A stretch of DNA of 64,000 bases. Origin: Heloderma charlesbogerti (lineage: Eukaryota > Chordata > Lepidosauria > Squamata > Helodermatidae). The DNA lies in contig JANEZZ010002068.1 of the NCBI GenBank assembly GCA_026122225.1, forward strand, positions 868,001 to 932,000, written 5' to 3'. Position numbers and translations under genes: made by a program. How positions within the stretch are numbered: the stretch's first letter is position 1; each line of letters starts with the position of its first letter. Shown here piece after piece: positions 33,055 to 43,421 of the stretch. The notes beneath the pieces are model-generated. The model made no database searches, was not told where the DNA came from, and worked only from the letters and a program-made list of their open reading frames with translations.

Positions 33055-33397
33055 CACAGCAGAACAGCTTTTCCCGGGTCTCACAGGTCTTGCGGGCCTG
33101 TAGACCATTTTATTTTAACTTTCCAGAATTTTATGCAAATGTAGTCATAGAAAAATATGTAAAGTAAACAAACAAACAAATACCGGCCAAAAATGCACCT
33201 TTTCCCCATAGGCTAAAGTCTGAACATGCGAATTTTGGGGGGATTTGCGCATTTTCACAAGCACACATTTGCACAAATTCGAGCAATTGGAAAAAATCTG
33301 ATTCCATCAATGAGTGGATGACGGGAGCAAAGGCACCTGACAATCCCCAAAATGCAGACAGAACAGGGTTTACAAACTCCGTAATCCCTACGCGGGC
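33055..33397. mobile_element. hAT-like MITE remnant
   Basis: It matches the family of 45894-46378: TTTTAACT...TATGCAAATGTAGTCA, CCCCATAGGCTAAAG, AATGAGTGGATGACGGGAGC and a right end GTAATCCCTA. It adjoins the SINE target duplication at 33046-33054. Confidence 0.65.
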
Positions 33398-33521
33398 ACG
33401 GTTGACGCTGTTGCAAACTGGGTGGTGCAATGTGGCAATGTCATGGATCTTGTGCATGGTTTTAAATGTCAAAAACATGGCTTGGAAGCAGGTTCAAGTT
33501 TTTCTAGACTTGTGTAGAAGT

Positions 33522-33552
<31 letters not shown>

Positions 33553-34114
33553 TTGTAATACTGGAAAAGTATTATAGAAAATACTGGAAAATACTCTTTG
33601 CTGCCGTCAACACGCCAGCCGTCAAGCCCACGAAGGAACTGGGAAGATGGATTTCCTCTTGTTTCCTGTGCTGACTCTGTCAAAAAACCCGCTGTGTTTT
33701 CCTCCTGTCGTTGCGTCTGGCTTCCGTGACAGGATTTTATATATTAATTCTTTTAAAAGAAAATAATATCTATTTTCCCCCCTTTTGCACAAAGACAGCG
33801 AATTAGCAAGGCATTATGCCGAGACTGTTCAAATCCCACTCGTTTTAATTACGGCGGTCTGGCAGGCCTGCTGAGGGAATTACACCCGCGTGCCAGGTGG
33901 TGGCTTCTTAAAACTCTGTTGACATTTTACGGAGTGAATGACTTTAAATGATAACAAATTAACAGGCGACTCGCCGTGCCGAGTCATGCACGGCTGCCTG
34001 CGGTGCGCTGTCTTTGCCGAAACCTGGATCCATAGAACGAAGAGTCTCACCTGGGCTGCAGCACCAGGTTCAGATATGTATATCCAGATGTCAGAAGCAT
34101 TCCTGGGGAGAGAC
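33398..34114. other. apparently single-copy DNA with (AG)n run
   Basis: 33398-33500 contains a weak antisense L2-like match (GGTTTTAAATGTCAAAA). An (AG)n run follows at 33522-33553. The segment 33600-34030 has no repeat signature and mixes AT-rich homeodomain-like words (TTTTAATTACGG, AATTAACAGG) with GC-rich blocks; it is the best candidate here for conserved non-coding sequence. No coding domain is seen. Confidence 0.4.
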
Positions 34115-34260
34115 ATCAGAAGATAAGAGCAGCCCTGCTGAATCAGGCCAAAAATCCATCCTGTCAATGTCCTTACTGATGTAAAAGATTTTTATTCCGC
34201 CTTGCTGGGTGTCCTGCCTTCGCAAGGTGGCTTACGCTATTTCAAAAGCGTGAACATCCA
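34115..34260 (-). mobile_element. CR1 scrap and SINE/LINE tail scrap, antisense
   Basis: 'AGCCCTGCTGAATCAGGCCA' (about 34120-34145) is a CR1 3' UTR piece. 'TTTATTCCGCCTTGCTGG' and 'GCAAGGTGGCTTACGC' (about 34190-34237) look like an antisense SINE or LINE tail. Confidence 0.55.
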
Positions 34261-34867
34261 CATTAGAATTAAACACTCACCAATATCAGCAGCTCACGCT
34301 TTTTATGCACCACCATCTTTTCCTCCCCCCTTGGGGCCCAGATCCTTCTGGGTCAGAAGTGTGTTCCAAGGACACAAGAAGATGGCAAAATGAGTGCTGT
34401 AGGATTTGTTTTGCCTGCCTGGGGAATGCTGGGAAATGTAGGACTTTTTTCTGTCTATTGTGCCCTTAATGAGCTTAAGCTACGTTTGGGCTGGGAAGGA
34501 GAGCAACGTGGCCATGTAGAAGAGTGGGGAACAAGGCAGGAATGGAGAGGCCAGAGCCCCAGGCTGACTGACGGACCCCCCTTGCTCTGCATGTGGTGAT
34601 AACAAGGCTTTCAAGTTTTCCTGTTGTTTGTGACAGATCAGCATCGAGGAATCATTCAGCACAGGCTAGATTACTCCTCTCCTTTTCCTACTTTGAGGTT
34701 AGCCATTTCAAACGGTGACATTTCTTGGCAGGGTTGTTTGCATTTTGAATTCAAAGCTGAAAGTTGGAGGTCCTTCAGCCATCTTCTGTTCAAGCTGAGT
34801 GTGTTCGACCTGTTCATTCTCCGCAGTTGTAAACGCCAGCAAGTTCCCTCTTGAGTAACGATGCATA
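34260..34867. other. unassigned DNA
   Basis: No repeat family or domain was recognised. Confidence 0.35.
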
Positions 34868-35528
34868 GCTTAACTGTTTACTAACCTTTCTGAAAGAACT
34901 CAGGCCTATTCACTGTCTTAGAACCCAGCAACTGGAGAGTCCCAGCTTCCATTTAATAGGCCAACTGGGTTTCTAGTCCTCATGAACATAAGGCCATAAG
35001 AAGAGCCCTGCTGGATCAGACCAAGGGTCCAACTATTCCAGTGTTCTGTTCACACAGTGGCCAAACCAAGCAGACATCAGTACAATAGCACCCTCCCATC
35101 CATGTTCCCCAGCAACTGGTGTAAATGATTCCAAGGAGAGCTTGAAAAGGTATTCATGCTCCACCTCCTGGGCTGTTGCAGAGCAGTTTGTCACCAGTTA
35201 AGGGAGAAGAGATCACGCACGACTTTAAGAGCTTACTCTCAGGTAACAATGCATAGGATTGCAGACACAGGGATCCTATTAAATCAGGTATTATGATCCG
35301 TCAGCAGTCTCTAAAGTCTTGTGTGGTCTCTGTTCCCAGAACTGGCAACAACTGGCACACGGAAACTCAGGGAGTGGAGCGCAAAGATCTTTCAGAGCTC
35401 AGTCATGAGGACTAGAAACCCACTTTGCATTTGAAATGGATGCTCGGACTCTCTGGGTGATGGGTTCCAAGCCAGTGAACAGGACCAAGTTCTTTAAGAA
35501 AGGTTAGTAAACACTGACTTAACAGCAT
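34868..35528. repeat. inverted repeat, about 120-130-base arms, with a CR1 scrap in the loop
   Basis: The left arm 34868-34986 (GTTTACTAACCTTTCTGAAA ... GGGTTTCTAGTCCTCATGA) is mirrored by the right arm 35400-35528 (TCATGAGGACTAGAAACCCA ... AAGAAAGGTTAGTAAACA). The arms differ by scattered substitutions, so the palindrome is old. The loop contains an antisense CR1 fragment. Confidence 0.8.
34982..35120 (-). mobile_element. CR1-group 3' UTR fragment, antisense
   Basis: 'CTGGATCAGACCAAGGGTCC', 'TGTTCACACAGTGGCC' and 'CATGTTCCCCAGCAACTGGT' identify it. It lies just inside the inverted repeat. Confidence 0.85.
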
Positions 35529-35925
35529 AAGCATTCCAAGTGGGTGGGGGAAACAAGAAATATGGATATATATACATGTATTTTTTAATTTATTTTTTTA
35601 AATGGTTGTTATCTGTGAGCTCTCTCTCCCAACCGTTGGCTGAACTGATGTGGCATCATGGAGCATGCGCAGAACCTTTTAACTGCTCAGGCTAAAAGTG
35701 TCAGTGACAGAACTTTGACAAGCAGCACCGTTTCCAGGGAAACATGGGTTTGGCAAGAACCCAAACCCCATGCAGGCAAAGCAGCCTTGTCCTGTCAGGG
35801 ATTGCTGAGGGGGGTAGGTAGGTATGGGAACTGGAAGGAAATAGATGAAACATCCTCTTTAAGAGGAAGGGGGAGAATGAAGAGCCTGAGGGACAGGTGG
35901 GCAGAAGGGCAAAAGAGACAAGGAG
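35529..35925. other. unassigned DNA
   Basis: Short AT-rich run at 35570-35605. The frame at 35658-35993 has no recognisable domain and runs into the next SINE. Confidence 0.35.
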
Positions 35926-35928
35926 AAA

Positions 35929-36150
35929 CAATGTGGTGTAGTGGTTGGATCAGGAGTAGGGAGACTCGAGATCAAATTCCTACTCTGCCGTGAAGCATAA
36001 CTCCAAGCCAATCACCATCTCTCAGCCTGACCTACCTCACAGGGTTGCTGTGAGGATTAAATTAGAGGGGCCAGACTGGGACAGGGAGGACATATACACA
36101 ATTTGAAAGGAAGAGAAGCTATATATGTACCAGATAAATAAATATAGAGG
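35929..36150 (+). mobile_element. Sauria-type SINE, diverged
   Basis: It begins AATGTGGTGTAGTGGTTGGA (tRNA A-box region) and continues with TCTCAGCCTGACCTACCTCA and CAGGGTTGCTGTGAGGATTA. It ends in an AGATAAATAAATA tail. Confidence 0.8.
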
Positions 36151-37126
36151 TAAAGAGGATCTGGTTTTTTTTTAATGCATTCTTCTGTTACTCTTTAAAC
36201 ATAATTTCCCCTGTTTTTAATGCAGGTTTTTTTTTTTATTTCTTAACCTTTTTTTGGGGGGGGGGGTGTTGCATTTTCCAAAATCACCCTCCAGTTATGT
36301 GGTCTAGCTTATAATAAGAGGCAACATTCCACATGCTCTAGTTTTTGTAGTTCTGGGGAGGGGCTGGATCTTCACAGACTGCTATGCAGCTCTCTTTCCT
36401 CTAAATCGGAATCCCACCTCTGCCACCACTGCATTTCTGGCTCAGTCCATCCCTACACACACACACACACACACACACACACCAACACACCAACACACAT
36501 GCATGATCCCAGCCTCCTCTCCAAGCACAGGATAAATACTGTTCTGTGCTTCTACAGCTTTCCCACCGATGTGGAAGCTCTGCTGTGGCGCCCTCCCAGA
36601 CTTCTATTCATGCCTTTTGAACAACATCCCGAACATGGATTGTGTTTCAGTGTCACTGGCAGATAAACTGTCCGATAACATTCTTTTGGGGGCTTGTACA
36701 GCCTGTATCTTGCAGCTGGGATGTTAAGGCTGAAAACAGACTGGCCTTTGTTTGACAGTCACAGATTCTGCTGGGTGGAAGAGGGAGGGGGGCTTCCCTT
36801 CTTCCCTGCCTTGGCAGTTGCGTCTTTTGAATTTCTGGGCTTGGCCAATGTGCTAGGGAGAATTATGTGCGCTTTCTGTCTCTCTGCCTCGCTCTTTTCT
36901 GCTTGAGTGGAGCGACTGTGTCTTGGCTAACTGGGAATAATAAATACATGATATTTCCAATGTGGGACAGACCCACATGTAAGATGCCCAGTGGCTGATA
37001 CTGGTCTGTCTCCAGATCTGGCAGCCATGCTGGTCTTCAAGTGAGGGTGGGTTGTGCCCTGACCTAAGGTGGGTTGTACGACCACTGTGTTCTTCTTTTG
37101 TGTTGCGGATGATATATTTCAAATAA
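36150..37126. other. unassigned DNA with poly(T), poly(G) and (AC)n runs
   Basis: T-runs at about 36165 and 36226, a G-run at about 36256 and (AC)n at about 36460-36500. No domain or repeat family was recognised. Confidence 0.4.
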
Positions 37127-37669
37127 AGAGACAGTGAAGGAGAAAGAGGAGGGAGGAATGGAAGGGGGAAGAGAGAGAGAGAAGAAGAAGAAGAGGAGGA
37201 GGAGGAGGAGGAGGAGGAGGAGGAAGAAGAGAGAGAGGTGGGAGGGAGGGAGGGAGGGAAGAAAGAGAGGAAGAAGGAGAGAGTAAAGGAGAAAGGAGGG
37301 AGAGAAGAAAGAGAGAAGAGGAGAAATGGGAGGGAGGGAGGGAGGGAGGGAGGGAAGAAAGAGGGAGGGAGAAGGAGAGAATGAAGAAAAAGGAAGGAGG
37401 AAGGGAGAGAGAGAGAAGGAAGAGAGGGAGAAGGGATGGAGAGAGGGAGAGCGAGAGAAGAAAGAGAGAGAAGGAGAGGCTGGGAGAGAAAGAGAGGGCA
37501 GGAGGGAGAGGGAAAAGAAAGAGAGAGGGGGAAGGAGAGAGCAGGACAAAAGAGAGAGAGAAAGTAAAGGAGAAAAAGAAAGAGAGGGAAATGAAGGGAG
37601 AGATAGAAAGAAGAAGAAGGAAGGACAAAGAGAGTAGAAGGAAAGTGAAAGAAAGAAGGGAGAGAGGTG
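37127..37669 (+). repeat. polypurine tract, about 540 bases
   Basis: The plus strand is almost entirely A and G (GGGA, AGAG, GAAG and GGA units) from about 37127 to 37669, with few pyrimidines. Long homopurine mirror-like tracts are known to favour triplex (H-DNA) structure. It creates long spurious Ser/Leu/Pro-rich frames on the minus strand. It abuts a CR1 fragment directly. Confidence 0.93.
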
Positions 37670-37822
37670 GGCATCCAAATTGGTGGCCATCACTACGTCC
37701 TGTGGTAGCGAGTTCCATAATTTAACTATGCACTGTATGAAGAAGTCCTTCCTTTGATCTGTCCTGAATCTCCCACCCATCAGCTTCATGGGAGGACCCC
37801 ACTGGGTTCTAGTATTAGGAGA
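37670..37822 (-). mobile_element. CR1-group fragment, antisense
   Basis: 'CATCCAAATTGGTGGCCATC', 'GAAGTCCTTCCTTTGATCTG' and 'CCACCCATCAGCTTCATGGG' match 32050-32190. Its right end is cut by a MITE fragment. Confidence 0.85.
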
Positions 37823-37825
37823 GAG

Positions 37826-38096
37826 TTCTGTCTGTGTTTCAGATTGTCAGGCATTTTTCATTCCATCGTCTGCTCAGTGATGGAACTGGGCTTTTGTAAG
37901 AGAATCCTGTTCCTGTTTGCAAATGCTCCTTTGTGTTCATGTGCACTCATGCTGATGCGCATTTGCGGAGATCTCGCACCAAAATGAAAAACTGGTCTGC
38001 AAGTTAGAAAAAGCCAGTCCGCTGCGGAATTCGCAGGTTGGATTCATAGAGATCCAAACTCATTTGACCCTGTTGAGGATTTCTCTAGCATCCCTA
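37826..38096. mobile_element. hAT-like MITE, left-truncated
   Basis: It is homologous to 62503-62803 (TGTTTCAGATTGTCAGGC, GTCCGCTGCGGAATTC, CAAACTCATTTGACCC, TTTCTCTAGCATCCCTA) and ends at 38096, only 17 bases before the next MITE. The left TAGGGATG end is missing. Confidence 0.75.
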
Positions 38097-38113
38097 GGTA
38101 GACCATAAGAATG

Positions 38114-38926
38114 TAGGGATGTACGAAAGTTCCGCCACGGATCTCGGGGAGGCCGAATGCCAGCGCATTCGGCCCCCCGAAATCGGTGGCGGAACGGCCC
38201 CCCGCCCCCCCAGGACGGGACGTACCTTAGGTGGATCTTCCTGGCGGTGGCGGCTCCGGCGGCGGCAGTGGCTGGTTTTCCGACCGGCTGCCGCCACTGC
38301 CATTTCCAGGTAAAAAAAACAAACACAAAAAAAGTGATAGGCTACGTAAAGATTTACGTAGCCTATCACGGCTAGATTTTAAAAAACACCGTGATAGGTA
38401 CGTAAATGTTTACGTAGCCTATCATGGCTGATAAAAACAAAAAAAACCCGCGCGTACGCAAATGGCGGCGCCCATGGGCGGTGCCATTTGCGTTCCTTAT
38501 TTTGGCACGTCTTAGTCTACGTAAACATTTACGTAGACTAAGACGGCGAAAATAAGGAACGCAAATGGCAAAGCCCATGGGCGCCGCCATTTGCGTACGC
38601 GCGTTTTTTTTTTTTTTAAATCAGCCGTGATAGGCTACGTAAACATTTACGTAGCCTATCACGGCTCACTGCAGGGACGCAAACGGCAGCGGCTACGGCC
38701 ACCGCCATTTGCGTCCCTGCTAGCCAGCGGCCGGATGTCCGGCTGCTGGCGGAGCCGGCCGGCGGCTCTGCGGAATCCCTGCGGAGCGGAGCCGGCCGGC
38801 CAGGATTCCGGGGGGAGGAACGGAGCGCCTCCCCCCCCGGCCAGGATTCCGGGGGGAGGGACGGAATGCCTCCCCCCCAGCATCAGCATAATCCGTGGAA
38901 AGGTAAGTACCTTTGGTACATCCGTA
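38114..38926. mobile_element. palindrome-packed hAT-like MITE, 813 bp, perfect 8-bp target duplication
   Basis: The ends are TAGGGATGTACGAAAG and CTTTGGTACATCCGTA, a 14/16 inverted match. The 8-mer TAAGAATG flanks it at 38106-38113 and 38927-38934. Inside are at least seven hairpins: 38130-38195 (GTTCCGCCAC.../...GTGGCGGAAC), 38334-38369 (17-bp stem), a large palindrome centred at 38526.5 with arms 38389-38525 and 38528-38664, then about 38671-38719 and 38724-38752. A 41-base GC-rich tandem repeat lies at about 38798-38880. No transposase frame is present. The GC-rich, CpG-rich interior is unlike the other MITEs here. Confidence 0.9.
38389..38664. repeat. near-perfect palindrome, about 137-base arms
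   Basis: Bases mirror about 38526.5 with no net length change. The innermost stem is CGTCTTAGTCTACGTAAA with a CA loop. Further out each arm has its own smaller palindrome around CGCAAATGGC...GCCCATGGGCG...GCCATTTGCG, and the outermost is CCGTGATAGG...CCTATCACGG containing another TACGTAAA/TTTACGTA hairpin. The structure is therefore a palindrome of palindromes. Confidence 0.9.
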
Positions 38927-39033
38927 TAAGAATGAGGCCCATGCATTAAATATATCTGTGTGGTGGTGGAGAGAATCTGCATAGCCACATTCACACTCGC
39001 AAAGTCATAGGCTGATATTCCAGGCACTGAATA

Positions 39034-39062
39034 CATGTCTGTCTGTCTGTCTGTCTCTATCG

Positions 39063-39109
<47 letters not shown>

Positions 39110-39209
39110 GTCATCATCATCATCATCTCTCTCTATCGCTATCTATCATCTATCTATTATCCGTCTCTATCATCTATCATCCATCATCTCTCTCCCTTTC
39201 TCTCTCTCA

Positions 39210-39243
<34 letters not shown>

Positions 39244-39411
39244 CATCCATCCATCCATCTATCCATCTATCATTTATCGAGCTCTCGAGCTCTTTATCAT
39301 CTCTCTCTATCATCTGTCTGTCTGTCTGATCTGTCTGTCCATCCATCCATCCATCCATCCATCCATCCATCCATCCATCATTTATCGATCTCGAGCTCTC
39401 TATCTCTCTAT

Positions 39412-39443
<32 letters not shown>

Positions 39444-39475
39444 AATCATCTGTCTCTATCATCTACTATTCTATG

Positions 39476-39528
<53 letters not shown>

Positions 39529-39530
39529 CC
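39034..39530. repeat. GATA/GACA mosaic microsatellite
   Basis: (TCTG)n, (TATC)n, (ATCC)n, (ATC)n and (TCTC)n blocks alternate with short inserts TTTATCGAGCTCTCGAGC and TTTATCGATCTCGAGC. On the complement these are GACA and GATA motifs, as in the arrays at 3957 and 8656. Confidence 0.93.
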
Positions 39531-39534
39531 ATAC

Positions 39535-40007
39535 AAATCAATCAATTCTTTCCAGGGAAAAGAGGGACTGTTTTTATTATTACGATTATGGCCCAGTTTT
39601 CCTCGGTGACAGCAGAGGCTGCTTCCTAGAGTGAAGAGTTGCTCTTTTGTGGGATAGGGTAGGTGGGAGGTATTCATTTGCCATTTTCAAAAGTTACCTT
39701 GCCAGGGGCATGATTGGTACGACAGATTCGGGGGAAATGGAGGGCAGAGGAAACACGCACACAGACACAAAGACCACCCACAAGAAAAAAAAAAAACCCT
39801 TTGCGTTAATTAGTTTATTTTCCTGTGTGATCTGAGTACTCGTGAAGCAAGCAATGAGGTGTATAGCCATTTAAAAGCTCCTGGAGAAAGGCATACTGTG
39901 ATGCTCACAAATTGAGCTGTTTGTCTTCTGGAGTTGCAAGGCCCCCCATCTCAAAACAACAACCCCAAACACCTTCCTGCTCTGCTCTGGGTATGGGATT
40001 TTTAAAT
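39535..40007. other. unassigned DNA
   Basis: Contains an A-run at about 39785-39797; no element recognised. Confidence 0.35.
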
Positions 40008-40492
40008 TGAGGATGAGCAAAGAAGCAAAGTTCGAGTTTGCAAGGATTCATGAAACTTCATCTCATGCCCGAATCCCATTCACATTTGCGATCACTCCTT
40101 GCTCCACTCAAATGGGAAAATTGCACAAATCAAGTAGTGATCAAACATGGATTTTGCACAAATCCCCCCATATTTGTGCAAATGCCCTAATTTATATAAC
40201 TTTCCTCCATAGACTAAAGTGAGGCTTTCAGCCTGCAGGGGAAATTTGCACAAACTGGGACATTTGCACACAATTGAACTGAGAACTTTGCACAAATGGA
40301 ACGCGAGCACATGTCTGGCAATTTGCAAACATTTCCAGGGGACACATGCTCATGTTCGGGGCTTCGGACAGGGCATTCTCACATGGTTTGCAAGCAGAAA
40401 TGAAATTCCATACCCTGTTCTTTAATAGATATTTATTTTTGCACCCCATCGGGGGAAGGGGGATTCATCCCTAGTCAAACAACATCCCCCTT
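40008..40492. mobile_element. probable hAT-like MITE, no clear target duplication
   Basis: It begins TGAGGATGAGCAAAG and ends GGGATTCATCCCTA. Interior words (TTGCACAAATGG, GACATTTGCACAC, ATTTGTGCAAATGC) match the element at 30176-30552. The flanking 8-mers do not match. Confidence 0.55.
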
Positions 40493-40507
40493 TGCATGGA
40501 GGAGAAG

Positions 40508-40708
40508 GCTATCAGTAGTCCTGATGGCTATGTGCTACCTCCGGTATCAGAGGCTGGGGAACATGGGCATGAGGGTGCTGTTGCACTCATGCCTGCTTGT
40601 GGGTTCCTGGTGGACAGCTGATTGTCAACTGTGTGAGCTGAATGGTGGACTAAATGGACCCCTGGTCTGATCCAGCAGGGCTTTTCTGATGTTCTTATGT
40701 TTTGCTTT
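40508..40708 (+). mobile_element. CR1-group LINE 3' end
   Basis: This is the complement-oriented counterpart of 31797-31990: CTGATGGCTATGTGCTACCT, GGACCCCTGGTCTGATCCAG and a terminal TGATGTTCTTATG. Confidence 0.85.
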
Positions 40709-41021
40709 CTGAGGGGGATGTCAGGGTCCCTTTGTGCTAGAACTGGTGGTGTCACCCATTGAAATGGACAGCCCCAGCCCCAGAAAGCAAAGCATCATTA
40801 ATGGTGTTGTAGTAGCAGCAGGGCTCGCAGAGTTGAAGCACCAGGACTTTTTAATTAGCAGGGTTGATGGCCTCATGTGCCACCCACACAGAACTCTCTG
40901 TTCCTTCTGAGCTTAGCTGCACTCCTCACAGTAGCTGGGTGGAAATGAATTTTCCCAGCCACAGTATATTGGTCTGATCCAGGAGACTAGTCCTTGCGGT
41001 CTTTTCAAGCTACTCCAAGAG

Positions 41022-41092
41022 TCCTAGAGTTGGAAGGGACTTCAAAGGTCATCCAGTCCAACCCACTGCTGATGCAGGAAAGTCGCTACTGC
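41022..41092 (-). mobile_element. CR1 3'-terminal scrap, antisense
   Basis: 'GTTGGAAGGGACTTCAAAGG' and 'TCATCCAGTCCAACCC' match the start of 44510-45060. Confidence 0.65.
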
Positions 41093-41256
41093 AACGAATG
41101 GGCATCAGCTGAGGAAGGAGGTGAGCAGTGAAGAGGGAGGGACACCTGCAGAAAATATGTCGCTAGTCCACATGATAAACTTTGCATTAGCGAAGTCAAC
41201 ACGTTGCAATGGAGGAAACAAAAAACGATACTGTTATTATCTTAGCTTCTAAGGGT

Positions 41257-41364
41257 GCAATCCTATGTATGTTTAGACAGAAAGAAGTCCTACAATTCCC
41301 ATCACTCATGTTGGGAGTTATAGGACTTTTTCCTGTCCAAACATGACATGCATAGGATTGCAGC
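41257..41364. repeat. foldback repeat, about 46-50-base arms
   Basis: GCAATCCTATGTATGTTT ... AAGTCCTACAATTCCCA is mirrored by TGGGAGTTATAGGACTT ... ACATGCATAGGATTGC around CATCACTCATG. The GCAATCCTATGCAT end is also present near 35245-35265, so it is a repeated motif. Confidence 0.8.
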
Positions 41365-42980
41365 CAAAGTTATTTTCCTGCACGTTTCATGACAAGGGAT
41401 GAACCTTCAACGAATCTGTGCATTTGGTTTCTTAGAGGATTTCCTGGGAAAAAAACAGTCATTTCTTTCACAATGTGATATCCCCTGTTAACTTTTTTAA
41501 ACTGGTCTGAAATTACAGGAGTGTGTGTAGTTTCTCCAATACCCTGCCCTACAGATTCAGCCTCGCAAGTAAATTCAATGTTAATTCTAAATCCGACAAG
41601 GCTCACTGACAGAAGTCACACCTGGAACTGAATCTTTGAAGGAATATCACAGGACTCTAGCTGTGAAGAATTTTTGAGAGCCTTCCCTCTAAACCCAAGT
41701 GCTTTGAGCCCAGTGGAAGTTATGCAGGGGTAAGGGAAAGCATTTTGTACATGCTCAGAGGCATTGTTTCCCCCCACACACCTCATAGCCACCTTGAGTG
41801 CCATTTGTCTTGGTAGAAAGGTGAGGTACTAATGAAATCAAATCAATGGGTTGATAGCTCAAAGATGTCCCCCAGCCACCAAAAACATACATGGGTCTGC
41901 AACGGATCTGATCCATATTGTGTGTGTTTTGTGGGGGAAGAGATATGGGAAAAGATGCAAAAACAACGGACCTTGCGGCAACTTGAAGACTAAAACATTT
42001 ATTCCATCATAAACTTTCATGGACTATAGTCCATTTCATCACGACACTCTTACACCAGGATAAATTAGTTAGTCTTTAAGGTGCTGTAAGACTCTTTACT
42101 GTTTTTGCTGCAATAGGCTAACACAACTACCCCACCCCACCCCGAAAATGGGAAAACTGGTCTTTCTGAGACCACAGAGAGCTGATGCTTGTCAGAGCAA
42201 TGGCCTGTAGAGAATCCATGTCACCTGTTCGGCCAAAGCAGGTCTCTGTGCACAGTGCCGTGATTGGCTACTGCTGCAGAATTCCCGTACCTAGGAATTG
42301 ATGCTTTTAAATAATAATAATGAAAAAGCAACAACCCCAGTTTCTAGTCCTTATGATTGCAAATGTCAGATGCCAGAAGGGAAGGCTACAAAAGATATTA
42401 TGGTGGTCAATGGCTGTTCAGCTGCTTCGCTCTTTCCCCATGACTTGCAGAAGTCGGTTGGGAGTATGCAGAAGAGTCAAAATTGTGGAATTAGCAGGAC
42501 GGAAGGAATGCAATGAAGCCAGCAAATATTCAAGCTTACAGGTTTCTATCCACCAGGGTTCAGGCTTAAGACAGGAATGGTCCAAATAACAGGAAGAGGT
42601 CAAAACACGCAGAATCAGATGCATTATGCAGTCGAGAGGCAGAGTCGAGGGAGAGTCCAAAGATCAGTAACGTGGACCATCAATCACGGAACAAGGTACA
42701 CAGCACAGGAGCTGGAAGAACAGTGTTGTTCCAACTAGGTCTACAGTGAAGGCATTTAACTTCAAAGCCTGCTGAGCCCCACCCAGCAGCTGCAGTAATC
42801 CGAGCTCCCTATTCAGAGCCCGACACCCAAGGGGTCCCTTTCTCCTGAGGGGTCCTTCTTTGCAAATAAGCACTTCTTCTCATAGGGGCCCTGTTGGCTT
42901 GTTGCTTGAGGCGACAATGCTCCTGAGGGACAGGGGATTGGTCAACCTCAGCCTCAGAGTTAGAATCCCCTCCTCCTGAC
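41365..42980. other. mostly unassigned DNA
   Basis: A SINE/LINE tail-like scrap (CACCTTGAGTGCCATTTG...GAAAGGTGAGGTA) lies at about 41787-41835 on the plus strand. The rest shows no recognised element or domain. Confidence 0.4.
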
Positions 42981-43382
42981 CAGAGATGTATGGACTATGT
43001 AAAATCTACTCTGTCTGTGTTTTGTGGCTTGTCAGGCTCTTTTTGTTCTGTCGTCCCCTCACAGATGGATGCGAATATTTTTTTCCAACATGTGGAAAAA
43101 TATGCCAATAATTGTAAGGGGTTTCGTTAGAATTTACATAATTTACCTTCGCACATAACATTTCATGTATCGTCCCCCTTCCTATTCCGCTTTTCCTCAG
43201 AAATGTGTGTGTTTTCCTACAAATAAATATGTGTAAATTTCAGGAAAATTAAACAAACAAACACCTGAAAGTCCACCGACTCTGCACGGCCTGAGGGGGT
43301 CACTCCGCAGCGGATTCTGCAGGTTGGATTCTTAGAAATCTGAGCTTATTTTAGTCTGTCTCAAATTTCTCCAGCATCCCTG
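42981..43382. mobile_element. hAT-like MITE, 402 bp, perfect 8-bp target duplication
   Basis: The target duplication CTCCTGAC is at 42973-42980 and 43383-43390. The ends are CAGAGATGTATGGACT and TTCTCCAGCATCCCTG. It is exactly as long as the 17797-18198 element and shares its interior in reverse orientation (TCTGCTGCGGAGTGA / TCACTCCGCAGCGGAT). Confidence 0.88.
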
Positions 43383-43421
43383 CTCCTGACAGGAACAGAC
43401 CTGCAACCATCAGCAAAGGGC

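Noticed and set aside
36853..37789. Long Ser/Leu/Pro-rich frames on the minus strand and Arg/Glu/Lys-rich frames on the plus strand
   Set aside because: They read through the polypurine tract at 37127-37669. The same applies to the frames at 60838-61704 over the 61234-61652 tract.
38114..38926. CpG-island promoter
   Set aside because: The GC- and CpG-rich block falls exactly within a transposon bounded by an 8-bp target duplication, and its richness comes from nested hairpins. No adjacent exon was found.
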